From Catellatospora coxensis (GTDB taxonomy: Bacteria; Actinomycetota; Actinomycetes; Mycobacteriales; Micromonosporaceae): 61,148 bases of DNA. Location: NCBI RefSeq assembly GCF_016862635.1, contig NZ_BONI01000061.1:1-61148 (forward strand). Direction: 5' to 3'. This document shows positions 18,601 to 26,090 of the stretch, in pieces. A program made the translations under genes and the position numbers. The stretch's first letter is position 1; each line of letters begins with the position of its first letter. The notes below the pieces were generated by a model. It had not been told where the DNA came from, made no database searches, and was given only the letters and a program-made list of their open reading frames with translations.

Positions 18601-19659
18601 CGTGCAGTTGCGCACGCTGCTCATCGCGAACCGCGACGTCGCCGGGACGGGCACGCCGTCGACCACGACCACCGTGTACGGCTCGTCGCGGCCCGGCAGC
18701 GCGGGGTCGTCGAAGCGCGGGCGGTCGGCGAAGGCCGGGCCGAGCAGCCGTTCCAGGTCCGCGAACGACTCGGCCAGCTGCCGGGCCGCGCCCGCGCCGT
18801 CGTGCTGGTTCGGGTGCTGCGCGTGCGGCAGCCACTTGAGCCAGTCCCAGCGGTGCTGCCGCTCGGCCGGGGCGCACACCAGCACGCGCAGGTCGTCCGG
18901 GCTGTGGAAGGTGACCAGCTGGCCGAGCATCGACCGGACCAGCCCCAGCCCGTGCTCGTCGGCCTCCGCGCCGTCCTGCCCCGGGTCGGCGGGGTCGTCG
19001 GCGGCCCGCACCAGGACCCGGGCGAAGCCGCGCAGCTGCACGGCGATGGGTGTGCCCGGCACCGTCCAGTGCGCCTGCAGGAACCGGCGCAGCGCCTGCG
19101 CGGACAGGGGTTCGAGGTCCTCGACCGGCTTGGTCTGCGGCGGGGTCAGCGACACGGTGAGCCGCTGGCTGCCCAGTCCGATCCGGATCTCGGCGAAGTC
19201 GCCGCCGCTGGGCCGCCGCTCCCACATCCGCCGGTTTCCGGCCAGCGACCACAGCACCTGCGGGTCGGGATGGTTCCAGAACAGCGAGGTGGCCTGCTTC
19301 TCGGCCAGCTGGCGCACCTGGCGGCGCATCTGGCCCAGGTAGCGCAGGTAGTCGCGCCGCTCGCCGCGCAGCCGCTGCTTGCGCTCGCCGCCGCCGCGAC
19401 CGAGCTGGGTGACCAGCATGCCGATGCCGGAGACGCCCATCATGCCGCCGGCCATGTAGGTCAGCGACGACGATCCGGGCTGCATGAAGATCAGCGCCAT
19501 CGCGCCGGTGCTCAGCGCCATCGGCAGGTAGGTGAGCATCGAGGACATGTCGACGCCGTTCAGCTCCGGCAGCGTCGGCGGCTCCTGGAGCATCATCTCG
19601 CCCCGGGGGAGCGGAGGGCCGGGCTGGCGCACCGGACGCCGGAACACCACCGTGGTCAT
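15622..19659 (-). CDS. eccC: EccC, FtsK/SpoIIIE-type ATPase of type VII secretion
   Basis: Single-chain EccC of 1345 aa, the motor of the ESX membrane complex that recognises WXG100 substrates. Two membrane helices (about 38-85) are followed by three FtsK/SpoIIIE domains. Walker A motifs are GATGSGKSE (K500), GGSPQSGKST (K861) and GESESGKTN (K1147). Walker B is complete in the first domain (LLVVVDEFSEL), lacks Glu in the second (FLVVDGWS), and reads VIIDDYD in the third. An active first ATPase with degenerate later ones is normal for this family. The start at 19659 (MTTVVFRRPV) has GGGAG just upstream; an in-frame ATG 13 codons earlier lacks a site. It is divergent from eccD and convergent with mycP. 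Confidence 0.95.
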   Translation of the reverse strand: MTTVVFRRPVRQPGPPLPRGEMMLQEPPTLPELNGVDMSSMLTYLPMALSTGAMALIFMQPGSSSLTYMAGGMMGVSGIGMLVTQLGRGGGERKQRLRGERRDYLRYLGQMRRQVRQLAEKQATSLFWNHPDPQVLWSLAGNRRMWERRPSGGDFAEIRIGLGSQRLTVSLTPPQTKPVEDLEPLSAQALRRFLQAHWTVPGTPIAVQLRGFARVLVRAADDPADPGQDGAEADEHGLGLVRSMLGQLVTFHSPDDLRVLVCAPAERQHRWDWLKWLPHAQHPNQHDGAGAARQLAESFADLERLLGPAFADRPRFDDPALPGRDEPYTVVVVDGVPVPATSRFAMSSVRNCTMIDLTASLRWAVDPLTLRLRVRPDVIEMVGADAQGRDDATALSTPDRLSTAQARRLSRRLAPYRLGSSAEAVDSLTTDLDLTALLGLGDPETFDPATARTGRSRWDHMRVPIGVSANGTPVELDLKEAAQGGMGPHGMIIGATGSGKSELLRTLVLALTTTHTSEVLNVILVDFKGGATFLGLETLPHTSALITNLADELPLVDRMQEALQGELVRRQEMLRTAGHSSLRDYEKARAGGAPLAPMPTLLVVVDEFSELLATKREFLDTFVMIGRLGRSLGVHLLLASQRLDEGRIHQLESHLSYRIALRTFSAAESRTVIGVPDAYTLPSAPGNGYLRIDTATLVRFKAAYVSAPPKKALRLQRQEQARLDLTPYVVGPVPMPEQAAPAAAVDESAEDGAHSGPRLLDVIADRLLGHGPQAHQVWLPPLDQPPTLDQLLPPVRITTDRGLGVVPPAGVDGRLYEPADRLRVPVGVVDRPTEQRRDLLVADLNGAGGHVGIGGSPQSGKSTLLRTLITALALTHTPAEVQFYCLDFGGGSLAGLAGLPHVGGVCGRLDRDRVARTVGEVTDLLAHREQRFAALGIDSITEYRARRAQGALPDGADDGYGDVFLVVDGWSTMHQDFETLESGFSELATRGLNYGIHLIVTASRWSEVRPWLRDLLGTRFELHLNDPVDSEVGMRQAANVPAIPGRGLSRDALHFLAALPRVDGIARTDDLNETARDLAEQSARAWSGPHAPKVRLLPTLLPVTALPRPASPRRVALGLDEARLEPVWHDFDAQPHLMVFGESESGKTNLLRLIARSIVRNNTAAEARILLADTRRHLYDAVPPDIQVGYAVSTAALTDLVKQAVDAIAPRLPGPNITPERLARRDWWAGPHLFVIIDDYDLLAGGYGSPLEPLLDALPQGAAVGLHLVLARSTSGASRVMMSDPALRRLWDLGTSALLFSYDKSEGSFLGEAKPRRLPPGRAQLVNRRLAPALVHTALQPAGSD

Positions 19660-19725
19660 GGCACTCCCAGAAAGGTAGAGGGGCCGGAACCCGCTCATTC
19701 TGCGTGCCGCGACCGCCCGCGGCTT

Positions 19726-19739
19726 GGGTCCGCGGGCCC
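19726..19739. promoter_or_regulatory. 14-bp palindrome in the eccC/eccD divergent promoter
   Basis: GGGTCCGCGGGCCC (one base off perfect symmetry) followed by ATG. It is the second copy of the site at 14346-14359 and lies exactly 24 bp before TAGCCT (19763-19768), the same spacing as in the other divergent region. Its position between eccC and eccD suggests joint control of both. Confidence 0.6.
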
Positions 19740-19762
19740 ATGTTCGGCCCGGTCAGCGCCGC

Positions 19763-19768
19763 TAGCCT
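19763..19768 (+). promoter_or_regulatory. Putative -10 element for eccD-eccB
   Basis: TAGCCT lies 24 bp after the palindrome end and 38 bp before the eccD start codon. It matches the position of TAGAGT upstream of mycP, which supports both as -10 hexamers. Confidence 0.4.
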
Positions 19769-19806
19769 GCTGTGGTCGCCACGCCTGTGGCACGGAGAGG
19801 GTGACA

Positions 19807-21195
19807 GTGAACCTCAGCACCTCCGCCGACCGCTGCCGGCTGACCGTCGTCGGGCCCCACGGCAGCGTCGACCTCGCCGTCCCGGCCACGATGTCGCTGG
19901 CCGACGTGACACCGGCCATTGTGGAACTGCTCGGCGAGGAGACGACCCGTGAGGTGGCCGGCCGCGGCGTCGTGCTGCAGCGGCTCGGCGGCAGACCGCT
20001 GGACGACGAGCTGACCGCGGCCACGCTCGGGCTGCGCGACGGCGACGTGGTCTACCTCAGCGTCCGGGACAATCCGATGCCGGCCTTCGCGCACGACGAC
20101 CTCGTCGAGGGCGTGGCCGCCGGGGTGCGCACACGACCCGGCCGCTGGACGCCGGAGCGCGCCCGCGCCACGTTGCGGGCGGCCGCCGGAGCCGCGCTCG
20201 CCGTGGGCCTGGCCGGGCCGCTGTCCGCCGTCGCGGGCACCGGGCACGCCGTGGTCGCCGGGGCCGTGGCCGCCGTGCTGGCGCTGGCCGCCGGGCTCGC
20301 CGCGCGCGCCCTCGGCGACCGCGCGGCCGCGCTCGTGCTCGGCGCGGCCGCGGTGCTGTACGCCGCCGCGGCCGGTTACCTGCTGCCCGCGCTCGTCGGC
20401 ACGGCGGCGGGGCAGCCGCCGGTGCTCGCCGCGGGGCTGGCCGCCGCGACGGCCCTGGCCGCGGTGGCCACGGTCGCGGTCGCGATAGCCGTCGGCGGGC
20501 TGCGCCCCGTGGTGTTCGTGGTGGTCGCGGCCGGTGTCGCGGTGACCCTGGGCTCGCTGCTGACCGCGAGCGGCCTGCTCGACGCGGTGCCCGCCGCGGG
20601 TGTGGTGACCGTGCTGGCGCTGCTGTTCAGCCCGCAGCTGCCGTCGCTGGCGTTCCGGCTGGCCGGGTTCCGGCTGCCGGACCTGCCCGCGACGCCCGAG
20701 GACATCACCCGTGACGTCGAGCCGGTGCCCGACGCGCCGCTGCAGGAACGCGCGGTCGTGGTGGACCGCTACCTCACCGCCGGGCACGTCGCCGTCGCGA
20801 TCGTCGCCGCGGCCGGGCTGTGGTTCCTCAGCGGTGGCGGCGGCTGGGCGGCGCCGGTGCTGGCCGGGGTGATGACCGCGCTGCTGCTGCTGCGTACCCG
20901 ATTGATCACGGGGTTGTGGTCGCGCTGGGTGCTGACGGCCGCGGCCGGGTTCGGCCTGCTCATGCTGGCGCTGCGCACCACCGGGCCCGGGTTCGGGATG
21001 CTGGGCCTGCCGCTGACGGCACTGGCGCTCGGGGTGGGCCTGCTTGCCGCGGTGCGGATGCCGGAGAACCGGCGGCCGCGGCCCTACTGGGGCAGGGCGG
21101 CCGAGATCACCGAGACCACGCTCGCGCTCGCGATGATCCCCCTGCTGCTGGCCGTGCTCGGCGTGTACGAGTACGCCCGGGGACTGGCCGGCTGA
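19807..21195 (+). CDS. eccD: EccD, type VII secretion membrane channel subunit
   Basis: 462 aa. Residues about 1-80 form the YukD/ubiquitin-like domain of EccD (RLTVVGPHGSVDLAVP, then DELTAATLGLRDGDVVYL). About 11 hydrophobic segments follow from residue 110 to the C-terminus, the expected EccD topology. EccD dimers line the inner-membrane cavity of ESX complexes. The start is GTG at 19807, 6 bp after GGAGAGG (19794-19800); a GTG two codons earlier touches the ribosome site and is less likely. The stop is followed after one base by the eccB ATG, so the two are co-translated. Most of the DNA upstream in the same reading frame is open only because it is antisense to eccC. Confidence 0.93.
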   Translation: MNLSTSADRCRLTVVGPHGSVDLAVPATMSLADVTPAIVELLGEETTREVAGRGVVLQRLGGRPLDDELTAATLGLRDGDVVYLSVRDNPMPAFAHDDLVEGVAAGVRTRPGRWTPERARATLRAAAGAALAVGLAGPLSAVAGTGHAVVAGAVAAVLALAAGLAARALGDRAAALVLGAAAVLYAAAAGYLLPALVGTAAGQPPVLAAGLAAATALAAVATVAVAIAVGGLRPVVFVVVAAGVAVTLGSLLTASGLLDAVPAAGVVTVLALLFSPQLPSLAFRLAGFRLPDLPATPEDITRDVEPVPDAPLQERAVVVDRYLTAGHVAVAIVAAAGLWFLSGGGGWAAPVLAGVMTALLLLRTRLITGLWSRWVLTAAAGFGLLMLALRTTGPGFGMLGLPLTALALGVGLLAAVRMPENRRPRPYWGRAAEITETTLALAMIPLLLAVLGVYEYARGLAG

Positions 21196-21196
21196 G

Positions 21197-22606
21197 ATGC
21201 AGACCAAACGCGACCAGCTGCAGGCGCACAACTTCGTGGTGGGACGGCTGCGGTCGGCCCTGCTGACCGGCGAGCCCGACGCGCTGGAGACACCGACCCG
21301 CCGGTTCAGCGTCGCCGCCTTCGCGGGGCTGTTCATCGGCGCGCTCATCGCCGCCGGGTGCGGCGCCTACGGCTACTTCTTCCCCGGCGGCAACACGTCC
21401 TGGCAGGAGCCCGGCACGATCATCGTGGAGGAGGAGACCGGCACCGCGTACGTCTACGACAGCACCGCCGGGCTCCTGCGCCCGGTGCGCAACCACGCCT
21501 CGGCGCGGCTGCTCGCCGGCGCGGACGCGACCGTGCGCACGGTGTCCACCGCCTCGCTCGACGGGGTGCCGCACGGCCTGCCCGTCGGCATCTCCGGCGC
21601 GCCCGACTCGCTGCCGGGGGTCGCCCGGCTCAGCCGGGAGCCGTGGCTCGTCTGCGCCACCAGCAGCACCGAGGTCACCGGACAGTCCCGACCGGACGTG
21701 CTGGTGGTCGCCGGACACTCCGCCGGGCTGGAGAGCACGCCGGTGGACCGGGCGGCGCTGGTCGCCAGCACCGGCGACATCTGGCACCTGGTCTGGGGCA
21801 ACCGCCGGATGCGGGTGGCCGACCCGGCGGCGGCGGTCGCGCTGGGGCTGGACGCGATCCGCCCGGTGCCGGTCGCCGACACCTGGCTGAACAGCATCCC
21901 GCCCGGACCGGACCTGGCGCCGCCGGACGTGCCCGGCCGCGGCGCCCCGGGGCCGTCCGTCGACGGGGTCGCCACCAGGGTGGGGCAGGTGTTGCGGGTG
22001 TCCGGAGCCGCCGACGACGGCACCAGCTTCCGGCTGGTGCTCGCCGACGGGCTCACCTCGCTCACGCCGACGGTGGCGGAGCTGATCCTGGCCGATCCGC
22101 GCAGCCGCGACGCGTACGACAGCGGGCCCCGGGCCATCCCGGTCAGCACGGCCGGTGTGGTCGCGGCTCCCGCCTCGGCCGGCGCGATCGGCGACCGCGG
22201 ACTGCCGGTCCGCCCGCCGGAACTCATGGACCCGGCCGAACTCGGTGACCGGGTCCTCTGCGCCCGGGCCTCGTTCGGACCCGATTCCGGCCTGCAGCTG
22301 GTGGCCGCGCGGGTCGGCCACCTGCGGGTCAGCGCGGCGCCGCCGCCGGCCGTGGACCAGCGCTCGGCCACCCGGCTGGCGGTGGCCGCCGGGGGCGGGG
22401 TGCTGGTGCGGCCGGAGACCGCGCCCGGCACCCCGGGCAGCGCCACCTGGCTCATCACCGACATCGGCGTGCGGTACCCGATGAGCGACGCGGCGGTGGC
22501 CGCGCTCGGCTACAGCGGGGTCGCCCCGGTGACGATGCCCGCCACGCTGCTGGCGCTGGTGCCGGCGGGTCCGCTGCTCGATCCGGCCGCGGCCGCGGCC
22601 GGTTAG
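21197..22606 (+). CDS. eccB: EccB, type VII secretion periplasmic subunit
   Basis: 469 aa. The typical EccB start (QTKRDQLQAHNFVVGRL) leads into one membrane helix (about 41-62), then a large extracytoplasmic domain with the family landmarks LVCATSSTEV, HLVWGNRRMRV and a C-terminal TWLITDIGVRYPMSDAAVAALGY-type segment. EccB caps the ESX membrane complex on the outside of the membrane. The ATG begins one base after the eccD stop. The next gene (WXG100) starts 103 bp later and has its own likely promoter. Confidence 0.94.
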   Translation: MQTKRDQLQAHNFVVGRLRSALLTGEPDALETPTRRFSVAAFAGLFIGALIAAGCGAYGYFFPGGNTSWQEPGTIIVEEETGTAYVYDSTAGLLRPVRNHASARLLAGADATVRTVSTASLDGVPHGLPVGISGAPDSLPGVARLSREPWLVCATSSTEVTGQSRPDVLVVAGHSAGLESTPVDRAALVASTGDIWHLVWGNRRMRVADPAAAVALGLDAIRPVPVADTWLNSIPPGPDLAPPDVPGRGAPGPSVDGVATRVGQVLRVSGAADDGTSFRLVLADGLTSLTPTVAELILADPRSRDAYDSGPRAIPVSTAGVVAAPASAGAIGDRGLPVRPPELMDPAELGDRVLCARASFGPDSGLQLVAARVGHLRVSAAPPPAVDQRSATRLAVAAGGGVLVRPETAPGTPGSATWLITDIGVRYPMSDAAVAALGYSGVAPVTMPATLLALVPAGPLLDPAAAAAG

Positions 22607-22635
22607 GCCCCCCGGCCCAGCAGCGGGTTTGGGCC

Positions 22636-22664
22636 TGTGGAAGCGCCGCGGCCGGGTCTACGGT
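22636..22664 (+). promoter_or_regulatory. Putative promoter of the WXG100 pair
   Basis: TGTGGA (22636-22641), 17 bp, then TACGGT (22659-22664). The same arrangement (TGTGAA-17 bp-TACGTT) is kept at 23625-23653 upstream of the collapsed copy of this operon. Flanking bases are also similar (CCCAGCNNCGNGTTTGGG just upstream of each), so the element seems to have been duplicated with the genes. Confidence 0.5.
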
Positions 22665-22709
22665 CAGGTTGTCCGGAGTCTGTCTGTCGAATGTGGAGGG
22701 TGAGAAGAC

Positions 22710-22991
22710 GTGGCCAACACGCTTGATATTCCGGTGGCCGAGCTGCAGATGGCATTGCAGCAGTTCCGCGAGCTGGAGCAGGAGGCGGAGCGGGTCCGCC
22801 GGGCGGTGGACGAAGGGGTGCGCGGGATCGGCAGCCACTGGTACGGCCCGGCTCGCGCGACGTACAACGCGGAGATCGACAACTGGCTGTCGGACTACCA
22901 GGCGATGGTGGCCCAGCCGATGGACCAGCTGCTGGGCTGGTTCCAGAACATGATCATGATCATGCAGGACGTGGAAGCGTCGAATTCCTGA
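22710..22991 (+). CDS. WXG100 protein (EsxA/EsxB-like), first of pair
   Basis: 93-aa helical hairpin protein with the WxG turn as W44-Y-G46 (GSHWYGPARATY). Length, heptad-like helices on both sides and the late hydrophobic/acidic tail fit WXG100 proteins, which are secreted as dimers by the ESX machine. The start is GTG at 22710 (MANTLDIPVAEL), with TGGAGG about 10 bp upstream. The next gene lies 27 bp downstream and is the probable partner. A degraded copy of its 5' end is seen at 23690. Confidence 0.88.
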   Translation: MANTLDIPVAELQMALQQFRELEQEAERVRRAVDEGVRGIGSHWYGPARATYNAEIDNWLSDYQAMVAQPMDQLLGWFQNMIMIMQDVEASNS

Positions 22992-23018
22992 TCCTGTCGA
23001 AGTCGGAGGAGGTTGCTC

Positions 23019-23303
23019 ATGCCTGATGGTTTTGGGATCACTTATGACGTGGTGCTCGACGCGGCCAATCGGCTGCGTGCGGAGAACGGGCGTCTGAACG
23101 ATGTGGTGGATCGGATGGAGGCCACGGCCCGGGACCGGTTCGCGGGTTGGAGCGCGACCAGCGAGGGCACGTATGTGAGCGTGGCGTCGACGTGGCGTCG
23201 TCAGGCCGAGGTGATGCACGCCGACATGGAGGCCAGCATCCAGCGGCTGCTGCAGCGGGTGTCCAGTTACCAGGACGCCGACCGCCGCGCGTCGCAGATC
23301 TGA
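23019..23303 (+). CDS. WXG100-like protein, second of pair
   Basis: 94 aa, predicted helix-turn-helix hairpin with W44 in the turn, but the motif reads WSA rather than WxG (FAGWSATSEGTYV). The start at 23019 has GGAGGAGG (23005-23012) upstream; a TTG at 23013 is in frame but lies in the ribosome site. The likely role is heterodimer partner of the preceding protein. It ends with DADRRASQI, a tail also found in a 15-codon remnant at 23743-23790. Confidence 0.82.
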   Translation: MPDGFGITYDVVLDAANRLRAENGRLNDVVDRMEATARDRFAGWSATSEGTYVSVASTWRRQAEVMHADMEASIQRLLQRVSSYQDADRRASQI

Positions 23304-23533
23304 CCACCGGTCGCCGTCGAGAGCGGCCTATGACGGGGCGGCCGGCGTCCGGCCGTCCGGAGCCGGCCCGAGTTCATCGATCAGACCGCAAGCTGAAGAA
23401 CGTCAAGACGGCGCACGGGGGCGGCGCGTCATCCTCGACGTCGCCGAGGACGCGAGTCCGGCGCCATTCACCGCGGCGACATCCACCGGCCGCGGCCGCC
23501 GAAGCCCGGCGGCGACACGGTTTTCCACATCAG

Positions 23534-23618
23534 AACACGGCGCTGGGTCGCAGGGACCCCAGGCCGGACGGCAGCCGGTCTGCCGCCCGGGATGGGCCTG
23601 CAGACCCAGCGCCGTGTT
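23534..23618. repeat. 16-bp perfect inverted repeat
   Basis: AACACGGCGCTGGGTC (23534-23549) and GACCCAGCGCCGTGTT (23603-23618) are exact reverse complements 53 bp apart. A nested CGGCAG/CTGCCG hairpin lies between them. The right arm matches the bases just upstream of the WXG100 promoter (GGCCCAGCAGCGGGTT at 22614-22629), so the left arm is an inverted copy of that element. It may be a terminator-like structure, a paired operator, or a scar of the rearrangement that collapsed the duplicated operon. Confidence 0.7.
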
Positions 23619-23624
23619 TGGGTC

Positions 23625-23653
23625 TGTGAAGGTTATTACCGCCTCGTTACGTT
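23625..23653 (+). promoter_or_regulatory. Promoter-like element of the collapsed WXG100 copy
   Basis: TGTGAA (23625-23630), 17 bp, TACGTT (23648-23653). It mirrors the element at 22636-22664 and may now drive the EspC-like gene and its downstream operon. Confidence 0.4.
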
Positions 23654-23821
23654 CGCAGCATGTTCACGTGATCGAAAGAGTCCGGCGTCGTGGCCGACAC
23701 TCTCGACACTCGTGAGCCCGTCGTCATCGGAGGAGGTCGTCCATGCCCGAGGGTTTCGGGGACGCCGACCGCCGCGCGTCGCAGATGTGACCAGGCCCCA
23801 GCTACGGGAAGGAACACGTCC

Positions 23822-24142
23822 ATGCCCGAAGGCATCAGGGTGAACCCGGCCGCGATGACGCGGGCGGCGGACACCTTCTTGGCGACCAGGGACCGGCTCG
23901 ACGGCGCGCGGGAGATCCTCGGTGTGCTTCCGATCCTGTATCTCGGCCAGTTCGAGGATGCGACGACGCTCAAGCAGACCATCGAGGCCGGCTACCAGGA
24001 TTGGTCGCTCGCCCTCACGGTGATGTCCGATGCCTGCGACGACTCCGGCAGGGCGTTGCGTCGTGCGGCGACTCTGCTGCGCGACGCCGACGACGCCAAC
24101 GACGAATTCGTGCTGGACGACATCGACGTGATCGGGAAGTAG
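23822..24142 (+). CDS. EspC/WXG100-like small secretion-associated protein
   Basis: 106 aa, predicted all-helical, with VNPAAMTRAADTFLATRDRL at the start resembling EspC-type ESX-associated proteins (PF10824-like) and an acidic tail (DDANDEFVLDDIDVIG). The start at 23822 follows GGGAAGGA (23806-23813). The same frame is open back to 23690 through the collapsed WXG100 remnant, so a longer product of 150 aa cannot be excluded. It lies 7 bp upstream of the PPE-like gene, a PE/PPE-like pairing. The family assignment is tentative. Confidence 0.65.
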   Translation: MPEGIRVNPAAMTRAADTFLATRDRLDGAREILGVLPILYLGQFEDATTLKQTIEAGYQDWSLALTVMSDACDDSGRALRRAATLLRDADDANDEFVLDDIDVIGK

Positions 24143-24149
24143 GACCACC

Positions 24150-25670
24150 ATGCCGGAATGGGATGCGTGGGACTACCACCAGATCCGCGACGCCGTGATC
24201 GGCAAGGACGGGGCCTGGACCAATGTGCAGGCGCTGCACGCCGCGCGGGGCAGGCTGACCGAACTCCACCGCGAGCTGGGCGCGACTCAAGGTGACGTGC
24301 TGGCTGAACGCCGCCGCCTCATCGGCGACGGCGACTGGGCCGGCAGCGCCGCTGACGCCTTCGACGTCAAGATCCGTGGCATCGTGCGCATGATCCGGTC
24401 GAACCTGGACCGGCTCGGCCAGGGGCGTGGCTGGCCTGCCGTGATCGACGACCTGATCACCGTGACAGAGACGTCGACCACCGCGATGTACAACCTCGAC
24501 TACCAGGGCGCCTGGCTTACCAAAGCGCGCTACGACGAACTGGTGGCCGCGGGCCAGTTCGCGGTGCCGGCATGGAACATCCAAGGCGGACGGATCGTCT
24601 ACAACGCCCGAACATACCCGGACATCTTCGAGTGGATGACCGGACAGGCCCGGGTCATCATCGCCGGCCTCGCCTGGGCGTACCGCGCGGCCAAGGACGA
24701 TCTGGAGATGCGCGAGCCGGTCACGGAGCTGCCCCCGGCCGCTGCCCTCGCCGAGGATCCGCCGTCCCAGGGCGGCGGCCCGCCGTCGCCGGATCTGGGC
24801 GACCCGACGCCCTCTCCCGATCTCAAGAATGGCGGCCCCCCGCCTCCGGAGACGAACGGGCCGCCCACTCCGAAACTGGATACGCGGACGCCGTCTCCGG
24901 AGTTGCCCGAGCCCACACCGTCTCCGGAGTTGAGCGGTCCGCCACCGGCTCCGAATCCTGAGGGTGCGCCCACGCCAGGGGCGGCCGGCGACGGACCGGA
25001 GCGGTCCCCGGCGGGTTCGCCTCCGCCGGGCGGGACATCCGGCGGCGCGAACGTGCCGCCGCTCGGTGGCGGTGTCGGCGGCCCGGGCGGTGGCGCAGGC
25101 CGGCCTGGCGGACCGGCCGGGCCTGGGAACACCCCGTACGTGCCGGGCGCGGCCCCACCTCGTTCGACCGGCTCGAATGCGGGCGGTGGGAGTGGCTCCG
25201 GCGGGTCGGGCTCCGGCGGGTCGGGCGCCGGTGGTGGCGTGGGCGCGCCGAGCTCGCCGGCGGTGGCATCGCGGTTTCCGTACACCGGGTCTGGGCCGGC
25301 CGGGACAGGCGCCGGTGGGCTCGGCGGCGCCGGCGGTGTGCCCCGTGGCGGGCTCGTCAGCGAGGCGATGCACGCACCGCTCGGCTCGCGGCAGGGCGGC
25401 AGCGGCATGCCGTTCATGCCGCCCATGGGCGGCGGCGCGGCCGGCGGCGGCAAGGACGACAAGAACGAGCGCGAACGCACCACCTGGTTGCAGGAGGACC
25501 GCGACATCTGGAACGTCGCGGGCGACCTGGCGCCCGGAATCATCCGTGGTGGCGATCCGGCGCAAGCGGAAGGCGATGTGAGCGGGACCGCTGAGGTTCC
25601 GGTGTACACCCCGGGGCGACCCCGTCCCGATCAGGCCACGACCGGTGCCACCGGTCGATACGGACGCTGA
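24150..25670 (+). CDS. PPE/WXG100-like protein with long Pro/Gly-rich tail
   Basis: 506 aa. Residues 1-195 are helical with a WxG turn (DWAGSAADAF, W63). Residues about 200-445 are low complexity: TPSPDL/TPSPEL repeats, then GGGSGSGGSGSGG-type repeats. The end is a conserved-looking cap (TTWLQEDRDIWNVAGDLAPGIIRG). This build, with a helical N-domain, disordered linker and short W-rich cap next to ESX genes, matches PPE-like or EspB-like substrates of actinomycete type VII systems. It lies 7 bp after the EspC-like gene and 18 bp before the YbaB-like gene, so it is in one operon. The exact family is uncertain. Confidence 0.75.
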   Translation: MPEWDAWDYHQIRDAVIGKDGAWTNVQALHAARGRLTELHRELGATQGDVLAERRRLIGDGDWAGSAADAFDVKIRGIVRMIRSNLDRLGQGRGWPAVIDDLITVTETSTTAMYNLDYQGAWLTKARYDELVAAGQFAVPAWNIQGGRIVYNARTYPDIFEWMTGQARVIIAGLAWAYRAAKDDLEMREPVTELPPAAALAEDPPSQGGGPPSPDLGDPTPSPDLKNGGPPPPETNGPPTPKLDTRTPSPELPEPTPSPELSGPPPAPNPEGAPTPGAAGDGPERSPAGSPPPGGTSGGANVPPLGGGVGGPGGGAGRPGGPAGPGNTPYVPGAAPPRSTGSNAGGGSGSGGSGSGGSGAGGGVGAPSSPAVASRFPYTGSGPAGTGAGGLGGAGGVPRGGLVSEAMHAPLGSRQGGSGMPFMPPMGGGAAGGGKDDKNERERTTWLQEDRDIWNVAGDLAPGIIRGGDPAQAEGDVSGTAEVPVYTPGRPRPDQATTGATGRYGR

Positions 25671-25688
25671 ACCGGTAAGGAGAAAACG

Positions 25689-26090
25689 ATGCAGTCAGAA
25701 CGCACGATGGAACAGATCGCGGCCGACTTCGCCCGACACCGCGCCGCGGTCGTCGAGTCGACACGGCGGATGGCCGAGATCACCGCCACCGTCACCTCGT
25801 CGCAGGGACTGGTCACGGTGACGGTCGGCAATCAAGGTGAGCTGACCACGCTGACCTTCAACTCCCAGGACTACCGCAAGATGCCGCCGGCCGAGCTCGC
25901 CCAGGTCGTGCTCGACACGATCACACGTGCCCGGGAGAGCGCTCTTCAACAGGTCATGGGCTTGATCCCGACCACCACTGTCGCCGGGGTGAGCCTGCAG
26001 GACATGATGCAGGGCCGCGTCGACTGGGACCAGGTGCTGCCCGAGGAGATCGACATCACCGGTTTCGACCGGCCAGGCCGGACGGTCTGA
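25689..26090 (+). CDS. YbaB/EbfC-family protein (EspL-like)
   Basis: 133 aa with the YbaB/EbfC fold: N-terminal helix, a beta section (GLVTVTVGNQGELTTLTF) and the helix ELAQVVLDTITRARESALQQVM. ESX-1 EspL belongs to this family, and such genes recur in ESX loci, probably binding secreted partners or DNA. AAGGAG (25677-25682) lies 6 bp before the ATG. It is followed after 26 bp by another WXG100-like gene, consistent with a single transcription unit running into giant 2. Confidence 0.8.
   Translation: MQSERTMEQIAADFARHRAAVVESTRRMAEITATVTSSQGLVTVTVGNQGELTTLTFNSQDYRKMPPAELAQVVLDTITRARESALQQVMGLIPTTTVAGVSLQDMMQGRVDWDQVLPEEIDITGFDRPGRTV

Larger units (their letters stand above)
23304..23821 (+). 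pseudogene. Collapsed second copy of the WXG100 operon (no intact gene)
   Basis: This 518-bp stretch holds no complete gene but carries landmarks of the preceding pair in the same order. These are a promoter-like element (23625-23653), a start like that of the first WXG100 gene (23690: MADTLDT against MANTLDI), the GGAGGAGG ribosome site (23729-23736), and an ATG (23743) reading MPEGFG directly into DADRRASQM and a stop. The parent reads MPDGFG, about 80 residues, then DADRRASQI. Both genes thus lost their middles while keeping their ends. The first part (23304-23530) shows no recognisable signal. The frame from 23690 happens to run on into the EspC-like gene at 23822. Confidence 0.7.

Noticed and set aside
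15652-19800. Upstream extension of the eccD frame through the whole of eccC
   Set aside because: Open only because it is antisense to eccC. The ubiquitin-like domain starts right after the GGAGAGG site at 19794, so EccD begins at 19807.
23304-23629. A small coding gene between the WXG100 pair and the EspC-like gene
   Set aside because: The available frame has no ribosome site, Arg/Pro-rich shadow-like composition, and runs through the 16-bp inverted repeat.
25190-25240. GGCTCCGGCGGGTCG-type tandem repeat as a mobile or regulatory repeat
   Set aside because: It is simply the coding sequence for the Gly/Ser-rich linker of the PPE-like protein.
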